Below, in pieces: positions 9,021 through 18,422 of a stretch of DNA of 64,000 bases. The stretch comes from Stakelama flava (GTDB lineage: Bacteria; Pseudomonadota; Alphaproteobacteria; Sphingomonadales; Sphingomonadaceae). The DNA is taken from contig NZ_JAHWZX010000001.1 of the NCBI RefSeq assembly GCF_019351405.1, forward strand, positions 62,001-126,000, in the 5' to 3' direction. Both the position numbers and the translations under genes were made by a program. The stretch's first letter is position 1. Each line of letters begins with the position of its first letter. The notes beneath the pieces were generated by a model that ran no database searches, was not told the origin of the DNA, and worked only from the letters and a program-made list of their open reading frames with translations.

Positions 9021-9044
9021 AACGGGCTTGCGAGGCGTAACGCT

Positions 9045-12000
9045 ATGCCCGACCTGAAAACCGTCCTCACCGCCACTCGTCCGCTGACGCTTTCGGGCGT
9101 TCCCACCGGCTTCCTGCCCTCGCTGCTCGCCGACCTTGCACGCGGCAGCAAGGGCGGCGCGGTCTTCATCGCGCCGGATGAAAACGCGATGCGCGCCATC
9201 GCCGCGACTGCGCCTTATTTCGCACCGGAGCTTGAGGTCATCAGCTATCCGGCATGGGATTGCCTGCCCTATGATCGCGCCAGCCCAACGCTGCGTGCGA
9301 TGGCGGAACGGCTGGCGGCGCTCCACGCGCTGCAACAGACGTCGAAAAAGCCGCGCCTGTTTCTCACCACCGTCAACGCCGCCACGCAGCGCACCCTCAC
9401 CCGGTTCCGCGTCCGCCAGCTTGTCGCCCGGCTAGCGCCCGGCGAACGGATTTCGCTGGAACGCCTGTCGACGCTGCTTGCCGCCAATGGCTATACCCGT
9501 GTCGACACAGTCAATGACGCCGGCGAATTCGCGGTGCGCGGCGGGCTGGTCGATCTGTTCCCCAGCGGATCGGAAGCGGCGCTGCGCCTCGATTTCTTCG
9601 GGGACGAAATTGAAAGCGTGCGCACCTTCGACGCGTCGGATCAACGCACTACCGGGCGCATCGACGGCTTCACCCTGCTCCCGGCGTCCGAAACGCTGCT
9701 CGACGAAGACAGCATCAAACGCTTTCGCGCGCGATATCGAGAGAAATTCGGCGCGACGGCGACTGGCGACCCGCTGTATCAGGCGATTTCGGAAGGGCGT
9801 CGCCTCGCCGGGATGGAGCATTGGCTTCCATTGTTCGAAGAAAAGCTGGAAACGCTGTTCGATCACCTGCCCGATGGCGCGGTGGTGGTGCGCGATGCGA
9901 ATACGCCTGGGGCCGCCGATGCGCGGTTCGAAGCGATCGCCGATTATCAGTCGAACCGCGTGCGCGCGCAATCGAACGATCCGGGCAGCTATCGCCCGCT
10001 CGGCGCGGATCAGCTCTATCTGCTCGCTGATGAATGGCGCGCGAAGCTGGAAAATGCGCCCGCGCATCTCACCTCGCCCTTTCACGAACCGAAAAGCGAC
10101 ACCGTCCTTGATTTCGGGGTCGACGGCCCGCGCGACTTCGCGCCCGAACGCGCCGCCGGCACCAATATCTACGAAGCCGTCGTCGCGCACATCGCCAAGC
10201 TGCGGAAAGACGGCCGCAAGCCGATACTGGCCAGCTATTCGCCCGGCGCGCGCGAACGCCTGACCGGGCTGCTTCAGGATCACGGGCTGACCGGCATTCG
10301 ACCGGCCGATGGCTGGCAGGAGGCGCTGGGCACTGCCGATACGGGCGTCGCGCTCACCGTGCTGCCGCTCGATCACGGTTTTACCGCGCCGGATATCGCG
10401 CTGCTTACCGAACAGGATATGCTGGGCGACCGGCTGGTGCGTCGGCGCAAGCGCAAGAAGTCGACCGATGCGTTTCTGAACGAACTGGCGACGCTTTCGC
10501 CCGGCGATCTGGTCGTTCATTCGGATCACGGTATCGGCCGGTATGAGGGGCTGATGTCGATTCCCGTCGGCAAAAGCCCGCACGATTGCGTGGCGCTGAG
10601 CTATTCGGGCGGCGACAAGCTCTACGTGCCGGTCGAAAACCTCGAAGTCCTTTCCCGCTATGGATCGGGCGAGGAAGGCGCGAGCCTCGACAAGCTGGGC
10701 GGCGAGGCATGGCAGCGGCGCAAATCGAAGATGAAGGAGCGCATCCGCGAAATCGCGGGCGAACTCATCGCGACCGCCGCCAAACGCGCGCTGCGCCCTG
10801 CCGAAGTTGCCGAGCGCGATACCGGGTATCCGGCCTTTGTCGATCGCTTCCCCTATGAGGAAACCGAGGATCAGGACCGCGCGATCGACGATGCGCTGAA
10901 CGATCTTTCCGCCGGAAAACCGATGGACCGCCTGATCGTCGGCGATGTCGGTTTCGGCAAGACAGAGGTCGCGCTGCGCGCCGCGTTCGTCGCCGCTATG
11001 GCGGGGATGCAGGTTGCGGTGGTATGCCCGACCACGCTGCTCGCGCGTCAGCATTTCAATCAGTTCACTGCACGGTTCGAAGGCTTTCCGATCAATATCG
11101 GCCGCATGTCGCGGCTGGTCACCGCATCGGAGATGAAGACGACGAAGGAACGCGTGGCTTCCGGCGATATCGACATCCTCGTCGGCACCCATGCCGTTCT
11201 TGCCAAGGCGGTCGAGTTCAAACGGCTGGGCCTTGTCATCGTCGATGAGGAACAGCGCTTCGGCGTCACCCATAAGGAACGGCTGAAAGCGCTGAAAAAC
11301 GACGTTCACATGCTCACCCTTACCGCGACGCCGATCCCGCGCACGCTGCAAATGGCGATGAGCGGGCTTCGCGAACTGTCGGTGATCCAGACGCCGCCGG
11401 TCGACCGCCTTGCCGTGCGCACCTATGTCATGCCCTGGGACCCGGTCGTGGTTCGCGAAGCGCTGCTGCGCGAACATTATCGCGGCGGGCAAAGTTATTT
11501 CGTCACGCCGCGCATCGCCGACCTGCCCGATATCGAACAGTTCCTGCGCGAAGAAGTGCCCGAGGTGCGTTACGTCGTCGCGCATGGCCAGATGAGCCCG
11601 AGCGAGGTCGAGGAGCGGATGAGCGCCTTTTACGACAAGAAGTTCGAAGTGCTCGTTTCCACCACGATTGTCGAAAGCGGGCTGGACATTCCTTCCGCCA
11701 ACACGCTGATCGTCAATCGCGCGGACAAGTTCGGCCTTGCCCAGCTGTACCAGCTTCGCGGGCGTGTCGGTCGCGCCAAGACGCGCGCCTATGCCTATAT
11801 GACCACGCCGCCCGAACGGATGATGACCGATGCGGCCGAAAAGCGGCTCAAGGTCCTTTCCGACCTCGAAAGCCTTGGCGCGGGGTTCCAGCTTGCGAGC
11901 CATGATCTCGACATTCGTGGCGCAGGCAATCTGCTGGGCGACGAACAATCGGGGCATATCAAGGAGGTCGGCTACGAACTGTATCAGTCGATGCTGGAGG

Positions 12001-12500
12001 ACGCGATCCTCGACGCCAAATCGGGCGGTCTGCGCGACGAGGCGAAAAAGGATTTCTCACCGCAGATCACCGTCGATGCCCCAATCCTCATCCCCGAAGA
12101 CTATGTTCCCGATCTCGACCTGAGAATGGGGCTGTACCGTCGTCTGAACGAGGTCGAGGACCGCAACGGGATCGAGGCGTTCGCCGCTGAACTGATCGAC
12201 CGGTTCGGCAAATTGCCAGAAGCCACCGAAAACCTGCTGAGGCTGATCGAAGCGAAGCTGGCGGCGAAAAAGGCGAATATCGCCAAGCTGGATGTCGGGC
12301 CGAAGGGGGCGCTGGTCACCTTCTTCAATGACAATTTCCCCAGTGTTGAAGGGCTGCTCGCCTATGTCGATCGGCTGGAGGGCACCGCGAAGCTGCGTCC
12401 CGATATGAAGCTGGTCATCACGCGGGCGTGGAACGACCCCAAAACCCGGCTCAACGCTGCGCTCAAATTGTCGCGGGGGCTGGCAAAAGCTGTCTCCTGA
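9045..12500 (+). CDS. mfd: Transcription-repair coupling factor Mfd
   Basis: The 1151-residue translocase removes RNA polymerase stalled at lesions and recruits UvrA. The N-terminus has the UvrB-like domain (YPAWDCLPYDRASPT; TVNAATQR). The RNA-polymerase interaction domain begins at GDLVVHSDHGIGRYEGL, then YVPVENLEVLSRYG. The SF2 helicase core has Walker A GDVGFGKT at 633-640, the DEEQRFGV Walker B box and TATPIPRTL. The TRG region has STTIVESGLDIPSANT and QLYQLRGRVGR. The C-terminal domain is present up to residue 1151. I chose ATG 9045 (MPDLKTVLTA); an extra 31 codons upstream are repeat-derived. Confidence 0.96.
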   Translation: MPDLKTVLTATRPLTLSGVPTGFLPSLLADLARGSKGGAVFIAPDENAMRAIAATAPYFAPELEVISYPAWDCLPYDRASPTLRAMAERLAALHALQQTSKKPRLFLTTVNAATQRTLTRFRVRQLVARLAPGERISLERLSTLLAANGYTRVDTVNDAGEFAVRGGLVDLFPSGSEAALRLDFFGDEIESVRTFDASDQRTTGRIDGFTLLPASETLLDEDSIKRFRARYREKFGATATGDPLYQAISEGRRLAGMEHWLPLFEEKLETLFDHLPDGAVVVRDANTPGAADARFEAIADYQSNRVRAQSNDPGSYRPLGADQLYLLADEWRAKLENAPAHLTSPFHEPKSDTVLDFGVDGPRDFAPERAAGTNIYEAVVAHIAKLRKDGRKPILASYSPGARERLTGLLQDHGLTGIRPADGWQEALGTADTGVALTVLPLDHGFTAPDIALLTEQDMLGDRLVRRRKRKKSTDAFLNELATLSPGDLVVHSDHGIGRYEGLMSIPVGKSPHDCVALSYSGGDKLYVPVENLEVLSRYGSGEEGASLDKLGGEAWQRRKSKMKERIREIAGELIATAAKRALRPAEVAERDTGYPAFVDRFPYEETEDQDRAIDDALNDLSAGKPMDRLIVGDVGFGKTEVALRAAFVAAMAGMQVAVVCPTTLLARQHFNQFTARFEGFPINIGRMSRLVTASEMKTTKERVASGDIDILVGTHAVLAKAVEFKRLGLVIVDEEQRFGVTHKERLKALKNDVHMLTLTATPIPRTLQMAMSGLRELSVIQTPPVDRLAVRTYVMPWDPVVVREALLREHYRGGQSYFVTPRIADLPDIEQFLREEVPEVRYVVAHGQMSPSEVEERMSAFYDKKFEVLVSTTIVESGLDIPSANTLIVNRADKFGLAQLYQLRGRVGRAKTRAYAYMTTPPERMMTDAAEKRLKVLSDLESLGAGFQLASHDLDIRGAGNLLGDEQSGHIKEVGYELYQSMLEDAILDAKSGGLRDEAKKDFSPQITVDAPILIPEDYVPDLDLRMGLYRRLNEVEDRNGIEAFAAELIDRFGKLPEATENLLRLIEAKLAAKKANIAKLDVGPKGALVTFFNDNFPSVEGLLAYVDRLEGTAKLRPDMKLVITRAWNDPKTRLNAALKLSRGLAKAVS

Positions 12501-12591
12501 CCATGGCTCCGTCGGTGCGTAAGGTCGTACCGGACAGGACCGAAGCGAAAGGGCGTCATACGAAGGTGCGGAAAGCGTGACCCGCCCCTTA

Positions 12592-12692
12592 CGTCGTCAT
12601 CGCGAGGAGCGCAGCGACGTGGAGATCCAGCAACCATCGTTTATACGCGCATAGCTGGATTGCCGCGCCCCTTCGGGTCTCGCAATGACGAT
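12592..12692. repeat. About 100-bp imperfect inverted repeat (dispersed-element type)
   Basis: The gap between mfd and the EF-hand gene holds outer arms GTCGTCATCGCGAG (from 12593) and CTCGCAATGACGAT (12679-12692), which are inverted copies with one mismatch. Inner arms GATCCAGC (about 12624) and GCTGGATT (about 12653) pair too. The internal GAGCGCAGCGACGTGG is typical of dispersed intergenic elements in many alphaproteobacteria (established only as a general pattern). No coding frame is seen. It lies between convergent genes and could act as a transcriptional end. Confidence 0.6.
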
Positions 12693-12725
12693 ATTGCTAT
12701 GACTTCAGGTCAATACAGTTTGGTA

Positions 12726-13178
12726 TCAGTCCTTTGCGCAGGCGCAGGCCGGTTTCTTCTTCGGTTTGCGCTTGCGCCGGGTCGTGGCGAACTCGGTGCG
12801 ACTCAGCCTGCCGGACTTGTCGGCATCGGCCTTGGCGAATTTGTCATAGGTGGTGTGCGCCCATTCGCGAAAGTTGAGCTTGCCGTCGCCGTCCTTGTCC
12901 AGCCGGGCGAACGATTTTCGGCGTGATTTCAGCAGTTCCGCCTGCGTGATCCATTCGTCATGATCGTCATCATAGCGGTCGAAGCGCTTTTCCTCGCGCG
13001 TTTTTTCGGTCGCCTCTGGCGGTGAAGGAAGCGGATCGGGCGTGGCCGACGCCACCGGTTGCACTGGGGGAGGTGGTGGCGGCACATTGACTTCGCTTTG
13101 GGCATGCCCCTGCATCATCAAGGCCGCTGCCCCCATCATCAACATCGCGGCAAGCGCGCCGACCAGATACCGCCACAT
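12726..13178 (-). CDS. EF-hand domain protein with N-terminal membrane anchor or signal peptide
   Basis: The 150-residue protein starts with MWRYLVGALAAMLMMG, a signal peptide or anchor ending near HAQS (residue 28), then a proline-rich linker (PPPPPPVQP). Three EF-hand-like loops follow: DDDHDEWITQAEL, DKDGDGKLNFREW and DADKSGRLSRTEF. The last two fit the calcium-binding DxDxDG pattern well; the first is weaker. The C-terminus is very basic (RRKRKPKKK) and ends in a Cys-Ala-Cys tail. A periplasmic Ca2+-binding role is inferred. The start at 13178 is supported by a GGGGGAAGG ribosome site just upstream. Longer frames to 13334 overlap the neighbouring gene. It follows the squalene-synthase-like gene in the same direction, 14 bases away. 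Confidence 0.8.
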   Translation of the reverse strand: MWRYLVGALAAMLMMGAAALMMQGHAQSEVNVPPPPPPVQPVASATPDPLPSPPEATEKTREEKRFDRYDDDHDEWITQAELLKSRRKSFARLDKDGDGKLNFREWAHTTYDKFAKADADKSGRLSRTEFATTRRKRKPKKKPACACAKD

Positions 13179-13192
13179 CCTGCCTTCCCCCC

Positions 13193-13888
13193 TTACCGCC
13201 CCGTCAAACGGTGCCAGCCAAGCCGCGCGACGCGGCGCGGCGCGCCCAGCGCCACGGGGCGATCCCAACCGGTGTCGAGATCCATCCGCGCGATATGCGC
13301 CATCGCCCCCAATGCACGCAGCCGAACCGGCCATTTGCGCGACAATGCCTGTGTCAATAACGGCCGAGCAAGTCCCGCCGCCCGCGCGGCAGCATCGGAA
13401 ACGGACAGATTGCGGGCAAGATCGGCCAATGCCCAGCCTTCGCCCGCCTGGGCCAGCGGGATGTCGCCACCCCCCAGCGCCATGCCCGCCGAATCGAACA
13501 GTACCGCGCCGCGCAACCTCGCATACTCGCGCATCGCCGCCTCGTCCAAGTCCTCCGTTTCGATCAGAACTGCCCAGCCGTCCGGTATTTCGCCTAGCTT
13601 CGCGCCGGTGACGTCATGCCGCAGCACGTCATTCGCCACCGCGCGCAGAACCGGCTGAGCCGGCGGGGCGGCGCTATCGAGCGCCGTCAGCGCATCGCGC
13701 CACCAGATAAGCCGCATCTGCCCCAATGCCGGTTCGTTCGTCGTGCGCGGCACTTCAGCCAGCACATCGTCCAGCGCCAGCAACGCAAGCAACGCCCGTC
13801 GCCGCTCGACCGGGGCATAGGTCGCCACCAGCGCGCGTTCGGGGTTGTCGGTACTGTAAATATTGGTCGAATCCACAGTGTCAGCCAA
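13193..13888 (-). CDS. Squalene/phytoene synthase family protein (NDUFAF6-like)
   Basis: The 231-residue protein matches the short squalene/phytoene-synthase-like group. NPERALVATYAPVERRRALLALLALDDVLA occupies the place of the first helix, and GQMRLIWWRDAL is the typical second motif. The aspartate-rich prenyl-diphosphate binding motifs of true phytoene synthases (DxxxD) are not evident. The protein is shorter than the usual 280-300 residues. It therefore resembles the NDUFAF6/C8orf38 branch linked to complex I assembly rather than a carotenoid enzyme (inference; suggestive given the nuo operon elsewhere in the window). The start codon at 13888 is TTG; a GTG at 13876 is the alternative. Confidence 0.65.
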   Translation of the reverse strand: MADTVDSTNIYSTDNPERALVATYAPVERRRALLALLALDDVLAEVPRTTNEPALGQMRLIWWRDALTALDSAAPPAQPVLRAVANDVLRHDVTGAKLGEIPDGWAVLIETEDLDEAAMREYARLRGAVLFDSAGMALGGGDIPLAQAGEGWALADLARNLSVSDAAARAAGLARPLLTQALSRKWPVRLRALGAMAHIARMDLDTGWDRPVALGAPRRVARLGWHRLTGR

Positions 13889-13970
13889 GCGTTAGCGCCT
13901 TGTTCATCATGCCATTTACGCCGCCATTAACCCTTACTGGGGCATAGAGCGGCGCTGAAACGGGAATGTC

Positions 13971-15728
13971 ATGCGAAACCAGCGGATGCAAAACAAGGCC
14001 GGTCGGCGGCAACGGGGGAAGTCGCGCGGATTCCTCAGCGCGCTTGCCGGGGATGTGCGCGGCAACACGCTGGCCATTGTTGCGGCGGCGCTGATCCCGC
14101 TGACCGCGATGATCGGGTCGGGGCTCGACATGTCGGTCGCCTATATGGCGCAGGACCGGTTGCAACAGGCGTGCGATTCCGGGGTGCTCGCCGCGCGCAA
14201 GCTTCTTTCGGGACCGACGCTGACGGACGACGTCAATGATGAGGCGCGCAAATATTTCAATTTCAACTTCCCACAAAATACGTTTCAGACCACCGATTTC
14301 GACCCGAAAGTGACTGTGCCCGAAGCCGGAACGGTACACATGACGGCAAGCACCACCGTCCCGACGTCGATCATGAAAATCTTTGGCTACAAACGAATTC
14401 CGATCGAAGCCGATTGCTCGGCAACGCAGGATTTCGTGTCTACGGACGTTATGATGGTCGTGGATATGTCGGGATCGATGAACTGCCCGCCGTCCATTGC
14501 CAACAGCGCCTGTAACGAAGTTGAGCAATCCGGGTCAAAGATGCAGGCGCTTCGCAACGCCGCTTCTTCGCTATACGATACGTTGAAGTCCGCGCAGGAC
14601 CAGCTTCATGGAAACAATCTGCGCCTTCGATACGGCTTTGTACCGTATAACGGCACGGTTAATGTCGGAAAACTGGTTTACGCTAAGAATAGCAGCTATA
14701 TTCGCAAGTCCGCTCCGTACCAAACGCGGCAACGCCAATCAAAAACAGTGGCAAAGGTTGTCGTCAGCACCAGCTTGACGCAAAGCCAATGCAATGCCGT
14801 TAGCGGAAGTTATCAGCTAAAATTTTCTTTTAAATATGGGATTTACGGAGAGTGCACATATAGCACTTCGGTAACTTCTTATGACTGGGAATATGGGCAA
14901 TTCACTTTAGACACCAGCCAATATATTACGGGTCAGGCAACCCCCATCCCATCGCAGGACACCGGGACCGCCACTTGGGGCGGCTGCATAGAGATGAGAA
15001 AGACCAATAATACGACGATCGATGGTGGTTCGGCAACGATCGCGCCGTCGGATGCCTATGACCTCGATATCAATCTGATTCCCTATAGCGACGATACGCG
15101 CTGGGCACCATGGTGGCCGGAAGTCGAAATAAATCCTAACACAAAAACTCAAGCCATGGAAAGTCGCTACTGCGCCAGCCAGGCAAGCCGTTTGAAAGAA
15201 TATTATAACGATAAAACATCGTTCATGAAATATCTCAACGGTTTGAAGCCGCAGGGTGGAACCTATCACGACATTGGCATGATCTGGGGTGCCCGGTTTA
15301 TTTCGCCAGACGGTATTTTCAAATCGGATACGCCGGAAACCAACGATCAGTACGATCCCGATAATCCGAAAAAAATCCGCGGGTTTCAGGTCCGCAAATA
15401 TCTAATCTTCATGACCGACGGCGATATGGCGCCTACAATGGACCAATACTCCTCATACGGCATCGAAACCTATGATCGCCGGGTTCTTGGCTCTTCGGCC
15501 AGCAATCAGGAGGCGCGTCATCTTCAGCGTTTCCGGATGGCGTGCAACGCCGCGAAAAGCGAAAATATTCAGGTTTGGGTCATTGCCTTTGCCACGACCT
15601 TGACCACCGACATGAAAAATTGCGCCAGCACGCCGGATCAGGCGGCGGGCATCAATAGCTCGGCTGACCTGATCGCCAAGTTTGAGGAGATCGGTTCTAA
15701 AATTGGCGCATTGAGGTTGAACCAATGA
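13971..15728 (+). CDS. TadG-type pilus assembly / VWA domain protein
   Basis: The 585-residue protein has an N-terminal Tad-like helix (GNTLAIVAAALIPLTAMIGSG, residues 31-51) followed by LDMSVAYMAQDRLQQACDSG, as in TadG/RcpC-like pseudopilin-related proteins. A von Willebrand A domain starts near residue 160 with MIDAS motif DMSGSMN (D165) and continues with a later FMTDGDMAPT block. It is predicted to be anchored in the inner membrane with the VWA domain in the periplasm. The stop overlaps the next gene by ATGA, and a third TadE-like gene follows, making a three-gene unit. Codon use turns clearly AT-richer over about 14640-15240, with Tyr/Asn/Thr/Ser-rich sequence, unlike both ends of the gene. 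Confidence 0.85.
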   Translation: MRNQRMQNKAGRRQRGKSRGFLSALAGDVRGNTLAIVAAALIPLTAMIGSGLDMSVAYMAQDRLQQACDSGVLAARKLLSGPTLTDDVNDEARKYFNFNFPQNTFQTTDFDPKVTVPEAGTVHMTASTTVPTSIMKIFGYKRIPIEADCSATQDFVSTDVMMVVDMSGSMNCPPSIANSACNEVEQSGSKMQALRNAASSLYDTLKSAQDQLHGNNLRLRYGFVPYNGTVNVGKLVYAKNSSYIRKSAPYQTRQRQSKTVAKVVVSTSLTQSQCNAVSGSYQLKFSFKYGIYGECTYSTSVTSYDWEYGQFTLDTSQYITGQATPIPSQDTGTATWGGCIEMRKTNNTTIDGGSATIAPSDAYDLDINLIPYSDDTRWAPWWPEVEINPNTKTQAMESRYCASQASRLKEYYNDKTSFMKYLNGLKPQGGTYHDIGMIWGARFISPDGIFKSDTPETNDQYDPDNPKKIRGFQVRKYLIFMTDGDMAPTMDQYSSYGIETYDRRVLGSSASNQEARHLQRFRMACNAAKSENIQVWVIAFATTLTTDMKNCASTPDQAAGINSSADLIAKFEEIGSKIGALRLNQ

Positions 15729-16309
15729 TCGCGCTGCCTTCCCCTGGCCTGCTGCGTGACAGGCGCGCGGTCACGGTGGTGGAATTTGCGATCATTGCGC
15801 CGGTGCTGATCATGACGCTGATGGCCACGCTTGAAATCGGCTATCAGGGCTATGTCACCGCGATGGTGGAAGGCGCGATGACCAAGGCCGCGCGAAAGGC
15901 CACGGTGGGCGATCAGGATATCGACAGCGTCAAACAGACGATAATCGATGAGGTGGGTCAGGTGGTCGACAAGAAATATGTTACTGTCGACACCAAGAGC
16001 TATTACAATTTTTCAAACGTCGGAAAGCCGGAAAAGATACTTCAGGATATCGACCCGAAGGGCGTTTATAATAAAGGCGATTGTTACGAAGACGCTAATA
16101 ATAACGGCAAATATGACAGCACCTTGGGCAGCGCCGACCTGGGCAATGCGGACGACATCGTCAACTATACGGTGACGGCCAATTACCCCAATCTTACCCC
16201 GGTTTCTGGAATTATGGGATGGATCGACAAACGCACGGTTCAGGCGACGATCGCGGTGCGGAACCAGCCATATGCCTCTCGCGCGGCGCCGACAGAGCGA
16301 TGCGACTGA
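15725..16309 (+). CDS. TadE family pilus assembly protein
   Basis: The 194-residue protein has a basic N-terminus (LLRDRRAVTVVEFA) and one long hydrophobic helix (IIAPVLIMTLMATLEIGY, about residues 22-39) with the conserved Glu of TadE-like minor pseudopilins (VVEFA). The rest is a predicted periplasmic domain with an acidic Asn/Gly-rich segment (DANNNGKYDSTLG) that looks like a dockerin or calcium-type loop. It starts in an ATGA overlap with the TadG-like gene, and its end overlaps the next gene. Confidence 0.82.
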   Translation: MIALPSPGLLRDRRAVTVVEFAIIAPVLIMTLMATLEIGYQGYVTAMVEGAMTKAARKATVGDQDIDSVKQTIIDEVGQVVDKKYVTVDTKSYYNFSNVGKPEKILQDIDPKGVYNKGDCYEDANNNGKYDSTLGSADLGNADDIVNYTVTANYPNLTPVSGIMGWIDKRTVQATIAVRNQPYASRAAPTERCD

Positions 16310-16977
16310 TGACCGCCGCCATATCCCGCCCGCTTGCCGTCATGGCAGGGCTTGCGCGCGAGAAGCGCGGACTCGCGCTGATCGAATTCGCGTTCTCGCT
16401 TCCCATCCTGCTTGGCGTGGCGCTGATGGGAATCGAGACCGCGCATTATGCGATCGCGATGATGCGCGTGAATCAGATCAGCACGAGCGTCGCCGACAAT
16501 GTCGCGCGTGTCCGCGATTCGATCACCGAAGCCGATGTCAACGAAGCGCTGTTGAGCGCCAACCTGATCGGAGACAGCATCGATTTCGGCGAACGCGGCC
16601 GCGTGGTGGTTTCCAGCGTGTCGCCCAACGGCAAAACCGGGTCGACGGCGGGGCAATGGATACGTTGGCAGCGGTGCATGGGAGCACTGAATGTCACCCA
16701 ATCCAAACCGCAATATGGCGATGAGGGGACCGGAAAAAACAACGGCGCATTGCAATATATGGGATCGTCCAAAAACCGGATCACGGCTGCTGACGATGTC
16801 GACATGATCTTTGTCGAAGTAACGTACCAATACAAACCGGTGGTCGGCAGCCAGATCATCGGCGAACCGATCTTGCGGTCGGAAGCATCCTACACGGTTC
16901 GCGAACGCGACAGCGAGGACCTGCAATCCTCTACCGGCGTCACTGCCAAGACCTGCGACAAATATTCGGCAAGCTGA
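16300..16977 (+). CDS. TadE/TadG-like pilus assembly protein
   Basis: The 225-residue protein has a short basic leader (AREKRGLALIEFA) and one hydrophobic helix (FSLPILLGVALMGIETAHYAI). It has the TadE-type glutamate in IEFA, then a soluble periplasmic domain. I place the start at ATG 16300, overlapping the previous gene by 10 bases. A second ATG at 16309 would form a TGATG junction with the preceding stop and is equally possible. Together with the two genes before it, it makes a small tight-adherence-like minor pseudopilin set. No TadA ATPase, secretin or Flp pilin gene is in the window, so any export machinery must be encoded elsewhere. Confidence 0.78.
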   Translation: MRLMTAAISRPLAVMAGLAREKRGLALIEFAFSLPILLGVALMGIETAHYAIAMMRVNQISTSVADNVARVRDSITEADVNEALLSANLIGDSIDFGERGRVVVSSVSPNGKTGSTAGQWIRWQRCMGALNVTQSKPQYGDEGTGKNNGALQYMGSSKNRITAADDVDMIFVEVTYQYKPVVGSQIIGEPILRSEASYTVRERDSEDLQSSTGVTAKTCDKYSAS

Positions 16978-16980
16978 CCG

Positions 16981-17005
16981 GCCGGCGCGCCATCGACGCG
17001 CCGGC
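16981..17005. terminator. Hairpin between convergent TadE-like gene and pdhB
   Basis: A perfect 9-bp stem (GCCGGCGCG / CGCGCCGGC) with a 7-base loop sits in the 37-base gap between two convergent genes. No T-run follows on either side, so it could be a bidirectional end signal or help Rho-independent stopping only weakly. Confidence 0.5.
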
Positions 17006-17014
17006 AGTCGCCTG

Positions 17015-18421
17015 TCAGTCCTTGTAGCAGACCTTCTTAGCCGCCTTCACGATCCGGTCCGAATCGATCAGCGCGAATTTTTCCAGGTTCGCCGCATAGG
17101 GCAGCGGCACATCTTCGTTCGTCACGCGGGTAACCGGCGCGTCGAGATAATCGAAGCCTTCCTCCATACAGATCGCTGAAATTTCGCTGGCGATCGAGCA
17201 AGTCGGCCAGCCTTCTTCGGCAATCACCACCCGGTTGGTCTTTTTCAAGCTATCGAGTACCGCCTGCTTGTCGAGCGGGCGCAGCGTGCGAAGGTCGATA
17301 ACCTCGGCATCGATGCCCTCTCCGGCAAGCGTTTCGGCCGCTTCGAGCGCAAGACCGACCCCGATCGAATAGCTGACGATCGTGACATCCTTACCCTCGC
17401 GCATCGTCCGCGCCTTGCCGATCGGCAGGACGAAATCGTCTAGCTTGGGCACGTCGAAGCTGCGGCCGTAAAGCAGTTCGTTTTCAAGGAAAACCACCGG
17501 GTCTTCACAACGGATCGCCGCCTTCATCAACCCCTTGGCATCGGCGGCGTCATAGGGCGCGATCACGATCAGCCCCGGAACGCTGGCATACCAGGGGCCG
17601 TAATTCTGGCTGTGCTGCGCGCCGACGCGGCTCGCCGCGCCGTTGGGACCGCGAAACACGATAGGGCAGCGCATCTGCCCGCCGGACATATAGTTCGTCT
17701 TCGCCGCTGAATTGACGATATGGTCGATCGCCTGCATGGCGAAATTGAACGTCATGAATTCGACGATCGGCTTCAACCCGCCCATTGCGGCGCCCGTGCC
17801 GACACCGGCAAACCCATATTCGGTGATCGGCGTGTCGATGACGCGCTTCGGCCCGAATTCATCGAGCAGCCCCTGGGTGACCTTGTACGCGCCCTGATAT
17901 TCGGCGACTTCCTCGCCCATCACGAACACGCGTTCGTCGGTCCGCATTTCCTCCGCCATCGCGTCGCGCAGCGCTTCACGCAGCGTGATCTTCACGAATT
18001 CGGTGCCTTCAGGCACTTCGGGTTCGGGCGGTTTCACGTCCGATTCGAGCCGTGCAGGCTTGGTCGGCGCCTCGTCCTTCTCGGTCGTCGGCTTAGCGGG
18101 CTTCGCATCGCTCTCGCCTGCCTTTTCCTTTTTGTCCGGTGTATCGGCGGCGGGTGCTTCGACATCACCCGCATCCTCGCCCTCTTCGGCGATCATGGCG
18201 ATGACCGTGCCGACCTTTACGCCGTCCGTGCCTTCGGGCACGACGATCTTGGCCAGCACGCCTTCATCGACGGCTTCGAATTCCATCGTCGCCTTGTCGG
18301 TCTCGATTTCGGCCATGATGTCGCCGGCGGCTACGGTATCGCCTTCCTTGACCAGCCATTTGGCGAGGGTGCCTTCCTCCATGGTCGGGGAAAGCGCGGG
18401 CATCTTGATCTCTACGGACAT
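17015..18421 (-). CDS. pdhB: Pyruvate dehydrogenase E1 component, beta subunit, with lipoyl domain
   Basis: The 468-residue protein carries an N-terminal lipoyl domain (residues 1-80; lipoylated lysine in ETDKATMEF), an Ala/Pro/Lys/Glu-rich linker (about 85-135), then the transketolase-like E1 beta domain ([33 protein letters not shown]; the [15 protein letters not shown] segment). With PdhA it decarboxylates pyruvate and transfers the acetyl group to E2. The fused lipoyl domain is characteristic of alphaproteobacterial PdhB. The ATG at 18421 lies one base after the pdhA stop, so the genes are co-translated. Confidence 0.96.
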   Translation of the reverse strand: MSVEIKMPALSPTMEEGTLAKWLVKEGDTVAAGDIMAEIETDKATMEFEAVDEGVLAKIVVPEGTDGVKVGTVIAMIAEEGEDAGDVEAPAADTPDKKEKAGESDAKPAKPTTEKDEAPTKPARLESDVKPPEPEVPEGTEFVKITLREALRDAMAEEMRTDERVFVMGEEVAEYQGAYKVTQGLLDEFGPKRVIDTPITEYGFAGVGTGAAMGGLKPIVEFMTFNFAMQAIDHIVNSAAKTNYMSGGQMRCPIVFRGPNGAASRVGAQHSQNYGPWYASVPGLIVIAPYDAADAKGLMKAAIRCEDPVVFLENELLYGRSFDVPKLDDFVLPIGKARTMREGKDVTIVSYSIGVGLALEAAETLAGEGIDAEVIDLRTLRPLDKQAVLDSLKKTNRVVIAEEGWPTCSIASEISAICMEEGFDYLDAPVTRVTNEDVPLPYAANLEKFALIDSDRIVKAAKKVCYKD

Positions 18422-18422
18422 C

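Noticed and set aside
8952..9044. 31-codon N-terminal extension of mfd
   Set aside because: It is translated repeat DNA (the REP-like doublet), not homologous to Mfd; ATG 9045 fits the family start.
9432..11957. 841-residue open frame antisense to mfd
   Set aside because: It lies wholly opposite a well-supported Mfd; high GC in third positions commonly yields such shadows. No motif was recognised.
13193..13888. Carotenoid phytoene synthase
   Set aside because: Too short and without the aspartate-rich substrate motifs; the WWRDAL pattern fits the NDUFAF6-like branch better.
13971..16977. Complete Tad/Flp pilus locus
   Set aside because: Only TadE/TadG-type proteins are present; no TadA, TadB, secretin or Flp pilin in the window.
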